Assembly (NCBI GenBank): GCA_947176455.1
Contig: CAMWQQ010000092.1
Span: 1-6,216, forward strand
From: an uncultured Odoribacter sp.
GTDB lineage: Bacteria > Bacteroidota > Bacteroidia > Bacteroidales > Marinifilaceae
Length of the DNA stretch: 6,216 nucleotides
Reading direction: 5' to 3'
The notes beneath the pieces were generated by a model. That model was given only the letters and a program-made list of their open reading frames with translations, was not told the DNA's origin and made no database searches. The translations under genes were made by a program, and so were the position numbers. Below are positions 1 to 5,704 of the stretch, piece by piece. The stretch's first letter is position 1; every line of letters begins with the position of its first letter.

Positions 1-1110
1 AAATCGTCTACGGACGGGGAGGGCATTTTTAACCTGGGGTTCAATGCGAGTGCCGATACGTTGTTTTTCGTGGACGAGGCTTCCATGATTTCCAATATGG
101 AGAACGAGGGGCATTTCGGGAGCGGATGTCTGCTGGACGATTTGGTACAATACATTTATAATGAGCGGAACAACCGCCTGGTGCTGATTGGCGATGTCGC
201 CCAGTTGCCACCTGTCGGTCTGGACATCAGTCCGGCGTTGGACAAGAATGAACTTGAAGCGGCTTATCGTTTCAAGGTGACGGAGGTGCATTTGACGGAT
301 ATCATGCGTCAAGCGGAGCAGTCGGGCATCTTGTTCAATGCGACCCGCATTCGGGGACTGATTGGGAATGATGAGGGGCATTTGCAGTTGAGGATAAAAG
401 GCTTTCCGGATGTATTTCGGATTTCCGGTGGCGATTTGCTGGAGGAAATCGACACGTGTTACGGAAAATACGGCGAGGAGGAGACGATTGTCGTTTGTCG
501 CTCCAACAAGCGGGCAAACCGTTTTAACGAGGGGATTCGCCGAACCATTTTGTATCGGGAGGAGGATTTTTGCAGTGGCGACCGAGTAATGGTGGTCAAG
601 AATAATTATTTCTGGGGAGCGGATTATGATAAAGTCGATTTTATTGCCAACGGGGACATGGCGACGGTGAGCAGAACCGGCAAGCGCTTGGATTTGTACG
701 GGTTTCATTTTTTGAAAGCGACGCTGAACATCGACGGTTACGACGAGGAGGTGACGGCATGGGTGATGTTGGACACGTTGACGTCCGATTACCCGGCTTT
801 GACGTATGAGCAGAGCAAGGCGTTTTACCGTGCGATAGAGGCGGATTATGCCGATATCGCTTCCAAGCGGAAACGCTACGAGAAAATCCGGGACAATGAA
901 TATTACAATGCCTTGCAAATCAAATTCGCTTATGCCGTTACCTGTCACAAGGCGCAGGGCGGACAATGGGATGCCGTGTTCATAGACCAGGGGTATTTGC
1001 CTGATGATATGCAGAACGACGAGTATTGGCGTTGGCTGTACACCGCCATTACCCGGGCGAGGGAAAGGGTTTATTTCCTTAATTTCAAGGAAGATTTCTT
1101 TGAGCCGTAA
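1..1110 (+). CDS. RecD-like SF1B ATP-dependent DNA helicase, C-terminal part (5' end outside window)
   Basis: The frame is open from base 1 to the TAA at 1108-1110, giving 369 visible residues with no start, so this is a 3' fragment. Visible motifs in order: Walker B FFVDEAS (about 22-28), motif III GDVAQLPPVG (64-73), an MRQ motif (102-104), a SGDRVMVVKN segment (192-201) as in RecD2/Dda-type helicases, YAVTCHKAQGGQWD (311-324) and the arginine-finger motif YTAITRARERV (347-357). Together these mark the second RecA-like half and UvrD_C_2-type C-terminus of a superfamily 1B helicase, which unwinds DNA 5' to 3' using ATP. Bacteroidales homologues I remember are about 470 residues, so roughly 100 N-terminal residues with the Walker A motif should lie upstream. 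The fragment is intact, without frameshift, and converges on the sugar mutase gene. The cellular process served (repair, replication restart) cannot be read from the sequence. The family call is firm; the exact orthologue is not. Confidence 0.93.
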   Translation, partial: KSSTDGEGIFNLGFNASADTLFFVDEASMISNMENEGHFGSGCLLDDLVQYIYNERNNRLVLIGDVAQLPPVGLDISPALDKNELEAAYRFKVTEVHLTDIMRQAEQSGILFNATRIRGLIGNDEGHLQLRIKGFPDVFRISGGDLLEEIDTCYGKYGEEETIVVCRSNKRANRFNEGIRRTILYREEDFCSGDRVMVVKNNYFWGADYDKVDFIANGDMATVSRTGKRLDLYGFHFLKATLNIDGYDEEVTAWVMLDTLTSDYPALTYEQSKAFYRAIEADYADIASKRKRYEKIRDNEYYNALQIKFAYAVTCHKAQGGQWDAVFIDQGYLPDDMQNDEYWRWLYTAITRARERVYFLNFKEDFFEP

Positions 1111-1142
1111 AAAAACAAGCCGGAATTAGTTTTCCGGCTTGT
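1109..1142 (-). terminator. Intrinsic terminator of the phospho-sugar mutase gene, possibly bidirectional
   Basis: The arms 1115-1125 and 1132-1142 form a perfect 11-bp stem (core AAGCCGGAA/TTCCGGCTT) with a 6-nt loop. On the minus strand the stem is followed at once by seven T (complement of 1109-1115), a textbook Rho-independent terminator placed 25 nt after the mutase stop. On the plus strand the following sequence is only partly T-rich (a T run at 1155-1160), so termination of the helicase transcript here is plausible but weaker. It is the only hairpin I found between the two convergent genes. Confidence 0.85.
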
Positions 1143-1167
1143 CCGTTTCTATGGTTTTTTCAAAACA

Positions 1168-2910
1168 TCATTTGATGTTCAGGTCTGTCGCCAGCGCTTC
1201 GATTTTGCTCATCGCTTCGGCTTGTGCCCGGTCGAAGTCCGCAATGCCTTTCATCGTGGCGCGGGCTTCAAAATAGAATTTGATTTTGGGTTCCGTGCCG
1301 GAAGGACGAACCGAGATTTTGCAACCGTCCTCAAGGAAAAACTGGAGGACATCGCTGGTGGTCGGAAAATCCATATCCCGGGTTTGCCCGGTTTTTAGAT
1401 TCGTTTCTTTCAGGACGGAGTAGTCTTTTTTCACGACAATGGCGCTGTTGTTGAGGGTGGCGGGAGTGTGGTTGCGCAGGTTATTCATCATCTCCTTGAT
1501 TTCCTGTGCTCCGCTCAACCCTTTCCGGACGATGTAAATCATCTTTTCCTGGGAGAAGCCGTATTCGGCATAGATTTCCTTGAGGATGCCGAACAGGGTC
1601 TTGCCCTGGTCTTTTGCCCAGGCGACTATTTCTGCCATTAAAGAGGCGGAAGATACGGCGTCTTTGTCCCGGGTGTATGAGCCGGGCATAAACCCGAAGG
1701 ATTCTTCGCCGGCTCCGATGTATCCTTCAGCACCTTTCTTCCGAATCATGTCGGCAATCCATTTGAATCCGGTGTAAACATCATAGCAGTCCGCGTTGTT
1801 CTTTGCCGCAATGTCCTTGATGAGTTCCGTGGAGACAATGGTCTTTATCGTATATTCCTTCCCTTTGATCATGCCCAGTTGCTTGCGACGGAGCAAAATG
1901 TACCACGTGAAAATGATGTTGGTCTGGTTGCCGTTCAGCAGAATCCATTCGCCTTTGTCGTTCTTGACGGCGATGCCGATGCGGTCGCCGTCCGGGTCGC
2001 AAGCCATGGCGAGGTCCGCATCCGTTTCCCGGGCTTTGTCCAACGCCATTTTGAATGCCGCCGGTTCTTCCGGGTTGGCGGAGGCGACGGTGGGGAAATC
2101 ACCGTCGGTGACCATTTGTTCCGGTATGGTGGTGATGTTGGTGAATCCCCAGTTCCGCAGGGAATCGGGCACCAGCTTGTACGTTGTTCCGTGCAAGGGG
2201 GTGAATACGATTTTCAGGTCGTGCTGACGTTTGATGGCGTCCGGGGAGAGGCTGACGCTTTTGACCGTGTCCAGGAATTTTTTATCGAAATCTTCCCCTA
2301 AGATTTTAATCTTTTCCGGAACGGCGTTGAATTTAATATCGGTAACCTTTACTTTCTTCACTTCGGCAATGACGTTCTTGTCGTGGGGCGGTACCAGTTG
2401 GGAACCGTCGTTCCAATAGGCCTTGTAGCCGTTGTATTCTTTGGGGTTGTGCGAAGCCGTGATGATGACCCCGCCTTTGCAACCTAATTCCCGGATAGCG
2501 AAAGACATTTCCGGGGTCGGGCGCAGGGACTCAAAGAGGTAGGCGGTAATGCCGTTGGCGGAGAAAATGGCGGCAGTCGTTTCCGCATATTCCCGGGAAT
2601 GATTCCGGCAGTCGTGGCCGATGCACACTGCCTTCTCTTCTCCGGGGAAGGCTTGGTTGATGTAGTTGGCGAATCCTTGTGTGGCGGCGCCGACGGTGTA
2701 AATGTTCATGCGATTGCTGCCGGCTCCCATGATGCCCCTCAGTCCGCCCGTGCCGAATTCCAGGTCGTTGTAGAACGAGTCGATTAATTCGGTGGGGTCG
2801 GTGGCTTCCAGCATGCGTTTTACTTCTGCGCGCGTATCTTTGTCATAAGCCTCGCTCAGCCATGCTTCTGCTTTGGCTTTGGCTGTGCGGATGATTTCCT
2901 GGTTTTCCAT
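1168..2910 (-). CDS. Phospho-sugar mutase (phosphoglucomutase/phosphomannomutase, alpha-D-phosphohexomutase family)
   Basis: This 580-residue protein has all four signature loops of the alpha-D-phosphohexomutase superfamily: the phosphoserine loop TASHNP (151-156, catalytic Ser153), the Mg-binding loop DPDGDR (305-310), the sugar-specificity loop GEESFGF (401-407) and the phosphate-binding loop RPSGTEPK (535-542). An N-terminal FGTGGLRG (52-59) is also typical. Length and motif spelling fit the PGM2/Bacillus PgcA-like branch, which interconverts glucose-1-phosphate and glucose-6-phosphate and in some members acts on pentose phosphates; substrate cannot be settled from sequence. It is a cytoplasmic enzyme feeding glycolysis from glycogen or maltose and supplying Glc-1-P for nucleotide sugars. 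The ATG at 2910-2908 sits about 30 nt after a TAACTTTG promoter box and no better in-frame start is needed. No Shine-Dalgarno is seen, as usual in Bacteroidota. The gene is monocistronic: it has its own promoter, the rplS terminator lies upstream, and a strong terminator follows. Confidence 0.95.
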   Translation of the reverse strand: MENQEIIRTAKAKAEAWLSEAYDKDTRAEVKRMLEATDPTELIDSFYNDLEFGTGGLRGIMGAGSNRMNIYTVGAATQGFANYINQAFPGEEKAVCIGHDCRNHSREYAETTAAIFSANGITAYLFESLRPTPEMSFAIRELGCKGGVIITASHNPKEYNGYKAYWNDGSQLVPPHDKNVIAEVKKVKVTDIKFNAVPEKIKILGEDFDKKFLDTVKSVSLSPDAIKRQHDLKIVFTPLHGTTYKLVPDSLRNWGFTNITTIPEQMVTDGDFPTVASANPEEPAAFKMALDKARETDADLAMACDPDGDRIGIAVKNDKGEWILLNGNQTNIIFTWYILLRRKQLGMIKGKEYTIKTIVSTELIKDIAAKNNADCYDVYTGFKWIADMIRKKGAEGYIGAGEESFGFMPGSYTRDKDAVSSASLMAEIVAWAKDQGKTLFGILKEIYAEYGFSQEKMIYIVRKGLSGAQEIKEMMNNLRNHTPATLNNSAIVVKKDYSVLKETNLKTGQTRDMDFPTTSDVLQFFLEDGCKISVRPSGTEPKIKFYFEARATMKGIADFDRAQAEAMSKIEALATDLNIK

Positions 2911-2939
2911 GGTATGTTGATTTTATTGTTAGATTTTCA

Positions 2940-2971
2940 CAAAGTTAAAGAAAATCTCCCGAAAAACCGAA
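2940..2971 (-). promoter_or_regulatory. Bacteroidota-type promoter of the phospho-sugar mutase gene
   Basis: On the minus strand, TAACTTTG (2947-2940) matches the -7 consensus TAnnTTTG. Twenty nucleotides upstream lies TTCG (2971-2968), a 3-of-4 match to the -33 TTTG. Transcription would start near 2934, giving a short leader of about 20-25 nt before the ATG. This rests on pattern matching only. Confidence 0.65.
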
Positions 2972-3022
2972 TGAAAACGATGAAAAGGCGAATTGCAGGG
3001 TGGGCAAGCTGTTGCGATGTAG

Positions 3023-3057
3023 AAAAAAAGCCGACTGAAATGTTTCGGTCGGCTTTT
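3023..3057 (-). terminator. Intrinsic terminator of rplS
   Basis: The arms 3030-3039 and 3044-3053 pair over 10 bp (GCCGACTGAA with TTCGGTCGGC, one wobble) around a 4-nt loop. On the minus strand a run of seven T (complement of 3023-3029) follows. The flanking A and T runs extend the pairing outward. It lies about 20 nt after the rplS stop and upstream of the mutase promoter, so it should insulate the two minus-strand genes. Confidence 0.87.
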
Positions 3058-3075
3058 CTGTATGGGAAGAAGCGT

Positions 3076-3429
3076 TTAGCCTCTCTTTTCTTTGATTTTT
3101 GCTTTCTTACCGGTAAGTTTACGGAAATAGTAAATTCTGGCACGTCTTACTTTACCGACTTTGTTCACTTCAATTTCCTTGATATACGGAGATTGTATGG
3201 GGAAAATTCTTTCTACGCCGATGTTTCCGGACATTTTCCGAACGGTGAAAGTCTTGGTGGTTCCGGAACCTTTAATCTGGATAACCACTCCGCGGAATAC
3301 CTGGATACGCTCTTTGTTACCTTCAATGATTTTGTAATGCACACTGATGGTGTCGCCTGAATGGAATTCAGGATGCTCTACCGGATTCTCTGCGGTAAAT
3401 GCCTGCTCTGCAACTTTAATTAAGTCCAT
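3076..3429 (-). CDS. rplS: 50S ribosomal protein L19
   Basis: The 117-residue product is a full-length bacterial L19, a basic protein at the 30S-50S interface of the ribosome. Recognisable segments are [20 protein letters not shown] (22-41), the family signature [13 protein letters not shown] (71-83), then [23 protein letters not shown] (92-114) with its lysine/arginine-rich tail. The frame stays open upstream to 3519, but I chose the ATG at 3429-3427: the protein then begins MDLIKVAEQ, as L19 proteins do, and the extra 30 residues resemble nothing in the family. The bases before the start are A/T-rich with no Shine-Dalgarno. Unlike the common arrangement in other phyla, rplS is not next to trmD or rimM here; it stands alone with its own promoter and terminator, divergent from greA. 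Its leader of roughly 80 nt can fold, which suggests autogenous control. Confidence 0.97.
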   Translation of the reverse strand: MDLIKVAEQAFTAENPVEHPEFHSGDTISVHYKIIEGNKERIQVFRGVVIQIKGSGTTKTFTVRKMSGNIGVERIFPIQSPYIKEIEVNKVGKVRRARIYYFRKLTGKKAKIKEKRG

Positions 3430-3456
3430 GTTTTTTAATTTTTTAGCGTTTGTTCT

Positions 3457-3503
3457 CGAATCCAGCATTGCGATAGAGACTTTTATGCCAGCGGCTGAAT
3501 ACG
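3457..3503 (-). promoter_or_regulatory. Candidate structured 5' leader of rplS
   Basis: Within the inferred rplS leader, bases 3494-3503 and 3457-3466 can pair. On the minus strand CGTATTCAGC faces GCTGGATTCG, giving nine pairs (one a G-U wobble) and one T-T mismatch, closing a 27-nt loop that starts CGCTGGC. The stem sits 28 nt before the ATG. Ribosomal-protein mRNAs often carry leader structures bound by their own product, so this is a reasonable place for L19 feedback control. That role is inference; the pairing is visible. Confidence 0.4.
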
Positions 3504-3516
3504 TTTTTTCGGGTGA

Positions 3517-3548
3517 CAAAGGTAGAATTAATTATTTGAACTTGCAAG
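3517..3548 (-). promoter_or_regulatory. Bacteroidota-type promoter of rplS
   Basis: On the minus strand, TACCTTTG (3524-3517) matches the -7 consensus TAnnTTTG. CTTG (3548-3545), 20 nt upstream, is a 3-of-4 match to the -33 TTTG. The predicted start near 3511 gives a leader of about 80 nt. The -33 element lies inside the GAACTT/AAGTTC inverted repeat. Confidence 0.65.
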
Positions 3549-3554
3549 AAGTTC
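3538..3554. repeat. Short inverted repeat GAACTT-N5-AAGTTC over the rplS -33 element
   Basis: GAACTT (3538-3543) and AAGTTC (3549-3554) are perfect 6-bp inverted arms around GCAAG, and the -33 element of the rplS promoter falls between and over them. It could be an operator half-pair or chance; a 6-bp repeat in a divergent promoter region is weak evidence alone. Confidence 0.3.
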
Positions 3555-3614
3555 ACCGGAAATTTGTGGGTGCGAGGGATGATTCCGCATAGGCTTGAAA
3601 TTTTTGCCAAAAAC

Positions 3615-3645
3615 TTTTTTATTCCGGAAAAAGGTTTTACCTTTG
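3615..3645 (+). promoter_or_regulatory. Candidate Bacteroidota-type promoter of greA
   Basis: TACCTTTG at 3638-3645 is a full match to the -7 consensus TAnnTTTG. The -33 position is poorer: TTTT at 3615-3618 with a 19-nt spacer. The start would be near 3652, leaving a leader of about 110 nt. No TAnnTTTG occurs between here and the greA ATG, so this is the best promoter available in the region. Confidence 0.55.
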
Positions 3646-3656
3646 TCCTCGGAGGT

Positions 3657-3690
3657 GAGGATTCCGAAGTATTTACCCGGAATTCTTTTT
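3657..3690 (+). terminator. Terminator-like hairpin 1 in the greA leader
   Basis: Bases 3658-3666 pair with 3678-3686 (core ATTCCG with CGGAAT, extended outward by a G-U, a G-C and an A-T pair), closing an 11-nt loop. The 3' arm runs into TTTTT at 3686-3690. The shape is that of a modest intrinsic terminator, yet it lies between the likely greA promoter and its gene, so it would act as an attenuator or release a very short RNA. Confidence 0.4.
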
Positions 3691-3696
3691 AATAAA

Positions 3697-3733
3697 GGCA
3701 CTTATTGGAGGATAAGTGTCATTTATTTTTTTT
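3697..3733 (+). terminator. Terminator-like hairpin 2 in the greA leader, with GGAGG in its loop
   Basis: CACTTAT (3699-3705) pairs perfectly with ATAAGTG (3712-3718) around the 6-nt loop TGGAGG, and G3697/G3698 extend the stem with C3720/T3719. A T-rich tract follows (3721-3733, with nine T in a row at 3725-3733). The stem is A/T-rich, so it may terminate only partly. It ends 43 nt before the greA ATG. The loop holds the only perfect Shine-Dalgarno-like GGAGG I noticed close to a possible start codon. Confidence 0.42.
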
Positions 3734-3763
3734 GTATGTAGTAAACGCTTAATTATAACGGTT

Positions 3764-4243
3764 ATGAGCAATAAGAAGACATCTTATGTAACAAAAGAGG
3801 GCTTGAAGAAACTGCAGGATGAATTGGACCGGCTGCAGAATGTGGAGCGTCCGAAAATTTCCAAGGCTATCGGAGAGGCTATCGAAAAGGGCGATATTTC
3901 TGAAAATGCGGAATACGATGCTGCTAAAGATGCGCAAGGTCTGTTGGAGGCAAAGATTGCTCAGTTGAAGGATACGATTGCCAATTGCCGGGTGATTGAT
4001 GAGTCGCAGATTGACACGTCCAAGGTGCAGATGCTGAACAAGGTGACCATCAAGAATACCAAGACGGGCGCTACAATGACCTATACCTTGGTGTCGGAGA
4101 CGGAAGCCAATTTCAAGGAAGGCAAGCTGGCGATTAATACGCCGATAGCTCAGGCATTGGTGGGGAAGAAGCTGGGTGACAAGGTGATGGTGAGGGTACC
4201 TGCCGGCGAAATGGAGTTTGAGATTATGGACATCAGTCTGTAA
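3764..4243 (+). CDS. greA: Transcription elongation factor GreA
   Basis: GreA enters the secondary channel of backtracked RNA polymerase and stimulates cleavage of the nascent 3' end, letting elongation resume. The 159-residue protein has the standard two parts: an N-terminal antiparallel coiled coil (about 5-80), with the acidic tip GDISENAEYDAAKDAQ (43-58) carrying Asp44 and Glu47, equivalent to E. coli Asp41 and Glu44; and a C-terminal FKBP-like domain (about 85-159), including NTPIAQALVGKKLGDKV and ending EFEIMDISL. I chose the ATG at 3764 because MSNKKTSYVTKEGLKKL aligns with GreA N-termini. An in-frame GTG at 3716, preceded by GGAGG, would add 16 hydrophobic residues unlike the family. 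The gene lies 44 nt upstream of the HIT gene on the same strand with no terminator between them, so they are likely cotranscribed. The leader contains two terminator-like hairpins. Confidence 0.97.
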   Translation: MSNKKTSYVTKEGLKKLQDELDRLQNVERPKISKAIGEAIEKGDISENAEYDAAKDAQGLLEAKIAQLKDTIANCRVIDESQIDTSKVQMLNKVTIKNTKTGATMTYTLVSETEANFKEGKLAINTPIAQALVGKKLGDKVMVRVPAGEMEFEIMDISL

Positions 4244-4287
4244 TGACTGGATGACATACAAGAGTTTATTTACAAGCAGATAAAATT

Positions 4288-4683
4288 ATGGCTTCCATTT
4301 TTTCAAAAATAGTTCAGGGCGAAATACCTTCCTACAAGGTGGCGGAGGATGAACATTATTATGCTTTTCTGGACATCAATCCTTTGCAGAAAGGACATAC
4401 GCTGGTCATTCCCAAGAAAGAGACGGATTATCTGTTCGACCTTTCGGACGAGGAACTTGCCGGTTTGATGGTTTTTGCCAAGAAGGTGGCGAAAGCGATT
4501 GGCAAAACGATACCTTGCCAGCGGGTTGGCGTGGCGGTGCTGGGGTTGGACGTGCCTCATGCGCACGTGCATCTGGTGCCGTTGAACAGCGGAGACGATT
4601 TGAATTTCTGTAATCCCAAAAAACAGTTTCCGGCAGAGGAGATGAAAGCGTGTGCGGAGGAAATTGCACGGAATATCGGATAG
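4288..4683 (+). CDS. HIT (histidine triad) family nucleotide hydrolase, HINT-like
   Basis: The 131-residue protein starts IFSKIVQGEIPSYKVAEDE and carries FLDINPLQKGHTLVIPKK (27-44), the usual N-terminal half of a HINT domain. The histidine triad HAHVHL spans 91-96: His91, His93 and His95, the middle one being the expected nucleophile. Such proteins hydrolyse purine nucleotide phosphoramidates and related aminoacyl-adenylates in the cytoplasm. Two details differ from textbook HINT: the N-terminal zinc cysteines are absent (SIFSKI in place of CIFCKI), and the residue before the triad, usually glutamine in G-Q-x-V-x-H, is Leu87. Both agree with what I recall of Bacteroidales homologues, so I read them as lineage variants, not damage. 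The ATG at 4288 is the only sensible start. The gene follows greA by 44 nt and ends just before a terminator, suggesting a greA-HIT transcript. The physiological substrate is unknown. Confidence 0.93.
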   Translation: MASIFSKIVQGEIPSYKVAEDEHYYAFLDINPLQKGHTLVIPKKETDYLFDLSDEELAGLMVFAKKVAKAIGKTIPCQRVGVAVLGLDVPHAHVHLVPLNSGDDLNFCNPKKQFPAEEMKACAEEIARNIG

Positions 4684-4703
4684 TAACGGTTTATTTTACG
4701 AAA

Positions 4704-4745
4704 TAGAGACCTCGTTTGGACATCGTGCCGGATGAGGTCTTTTTT
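4704..4745 (+). terminator. Intrinsic terminator after the greA-HIT operon
   Basis: AGACCTC (4707-4713) pairs perfectly with GAGGTCT (4734-4740), with some further wobble and A-T pairing inside, enclosing about 20 nt. Six T (4740-4745) and another T-rich run follow. It starts about 20 nt after the HIT stop and separates this operon from the ABC transporter promoter. Confidence 0.8.
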
Positions 4746-4771
4746 GTTTGTGAAAATATTTTTGCCGTTTT

Positions 4772-4803
4772 TTTGTTTTTCTCAAAATTCCGCATTATTT
4801 TTG
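4772..4803 (+). promoter_or_regulatory. Consensus Bacteroidota promoter of the ABC transporter operon
   Basis: TTTG (4772-4775), a 20-nt spacer and TATTTTTG (4796-4803) fit the -33/-7 consensus at every fixed position, the best match in the window. Transcription should start close to 4808-4810, inside the palindrome that begins right after the -7 box. So strong a promoter under an apparent operator suggests control by repression. Confidence 0.8.
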
Positions 4804-4829
4804 TAGTGTATTAGTAAAGTAATACACTA
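4804..4829. promoter_or_regulatory. Perfect 10+10 bp palindromic operator over the ABC operon start site
   Basis: TAGTGTATTA (4804-4813) and TAATACACTA (4820-4829) are exact inverted repeats around GTAAAG. The left arm abuts the -7 box, so a bound dimer would cover the transcription start. Arms of the type AGTGTA/TACACT recall operators of GntR-family YtrA-like repressors, which commonly control ABC transporter operons; assigning that family is inference. If transcribed whole it would also form a hairpin, but the start site probably falls inside it, which favours a DNA operator. Confidence 0.7.
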
Positions 4830-4849
4830 ATTCAATAATAAAAATAGAG

Positions 4850-5683
4850 ATGATGATACAAATGAATCAACTGGATTTCAGTTATCGGAGAAAGAAAGTG
4901 TTTTCCGGACTGGATTTGACTCTGTCCGAAGGACACGTCTATGGTTTGTTGGGGAAGAACGGCGCCGGTAAGAGTACCTTGCTGAAATTGATGTGCGGTT
5001 TGTTGTTTCCCGGAAAGGGGCGGATAGATGTTATGGGACATTTGCCCTCGGCGCGCAAACCCTCGTTTTTGTCCGATTTGTTTTTCATACCGGAAGAAAT
5101 TTATCTGCCTGAATTGAAGATGTCGGAATACGCGAAGCTGTTGCGTCCGTTTTATCCGGATTTCGACAATTGGTTGCTGGAACTCTGCATGGAGGAATTT
5201 GAGGTGTCTGCCAATGAAAAGATGAACCGGATGTCTTACGGACAGCGCAAGAAGGCGCTGATATGCCTGGGGCTGGCGAGCAATGCGCGTCTGTTGCTGA
5301 TGGACGAGCCGACGAATGGGCTGGATATTCCTTCCAAAAGCAGTTTCCGGCGATTGATAGCCACTGCTGCGACGCCTTCCCGGTGTATGGTGATTTCTAC
5401 TCACCAGGTTCGGGACTTGGACAATCTCATTGATGCGCTGGTGGTGGTAGACGGAGGCAAGATATTGGTGAATGCGACGACCGACCGGATAACTGAAAAG
5501 CTGGTTTTCAAAAATTTGCGGGAAGACGAACCGGCTTTGTTTGCGGAAGAATCAATCAGAGGGCGTTGGGGCGTGGTGCTGAACGAGCAACGGGAGGACA
5601 GCAAGCTGGATATGGAACTTTTCTTCAATGCGGTCTTGCAGCATCCGGAAAAGGTGCGCGATATTTTTGAAGTGATGGATTAA
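4850..5683 (+). CDS. ABC transporter ATP-binding protein (ABC-2 exporter type)
   Basis: This 277-residue protein is the nucleotide-binding subunit that powers an ABC transporter at the inner face of the membrane. Motifs in order: Walker A GKNGAGKST (35-43), a Q-loop region FFIPEEIYLPELKMSEY (78-94) with glutamate in place of the usual glutamine, the signature SYGQ (129-132, a variant of SGGQ), Walker B LLLMDEP (148-154) with catalytic Glu153, D-loop GLD (157-159) and switch His185 in STHQ. A C-terminal extension of about 65 residues has no motif I recognise. The sequence resembles ATPases paired with ABC-2-type permeases under GntR control, such as the YtrB type. Starts at 4850, 4853 and 4862 are all ATG in frame; none has a Shine-Dalgarno, and I took the first. 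The permease gene begins 21 nt after the stop. The operon is preceded by a consensus promoter and a palindromic operator. The substrate is unknown. Confidence 0.93.
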   Translation: MMIQMNQLDFSYRRKKVFSGLDLTLSEGHVYGLLGKNGAGKSTLLKLMCGLLFPGKGRIDVMGHLPSARKPSFLSDLFFIPEEIYLPELKMSEYAKLLRPFYPDFDNWLLELCMEEFEVSANEKMNRMSYGQRKKALICLGLASNARLLLMDEPTNGLDIPSKSSFRRLIATAATPSRCMVISTHQVRDLDNLIDALVVVDGGKILVNATTDRITEKLVFKNLREDEPALFAEESIRGRWGVVLNEQREDSKLDMELFFNAVLQHPEKVRDIFEVMD

Positions 5684-5704
5684 GATAACGTATTAATTGA
5701 TAGA

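Larger units (their letters stand above)
3430..3763. other. Divergent intergenic region between rplS and greA
   Basis: These 334 bp hold no credible gene. From left to right they contain the rplS leader, the rplS promoter reading left, the GAACTT inverted repeat, about 60 bp in which I see nothing specific (3555-3614), a promoter reading right, two tandem terminator-like hairpins, and a T-rich stretch leading to the greA ATG. The same -7 octamer TACCTTTG occurs in both promoters, facing outward. Confidence 0.8.

Noticed and set aside
1796..2301. Overlapping plus-strand open frames inside the sugar mutase gene
   Set aside because: The minus-strand mutase is complete with four catalytic loops. 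These frames overlap each other and show no domain or start signal.
3430..3519. N-terminal extension of L19 from a start near 3519
   Set aside because: The extra 30 residues resemble no L19, and the start would overlap the TACCTTTG promoter box. The ATG at 3429 gives the standard protein.
2914..3592. Plus-strand open frames opposite rplS and its terminator and promoter
   Set aside because: They run antisense across a ribosomal protein gene, a terminator and two promoters, and have no recognisable product.
3735..3763. Possible greA promoter right before the ATG (TTTG at 3731-3734 with TATAACGG at 3754-3761)
   Set aside because: The -7 element does not match TAnnTTTG and would make the mRNA nearly leaderless. 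The upstream TACCTTTG box fits better.
3749..4261. Open frame of about 170 codons on the minus strand opposite greA
   Set aside because: It lies fully antisense to an intact, family-typical GreA and has a His/Gln/Leu-rich composition typical of shadows.
4832..5404. Open frame of about 190 codons on the minus strand opposite the ABC ATPase
   Set aside because: The product is rich in Gln, Arg and His with no recognisable motif, while the plus strand carries every ABC motif in order. The minus frame is a codon-bias shadow.
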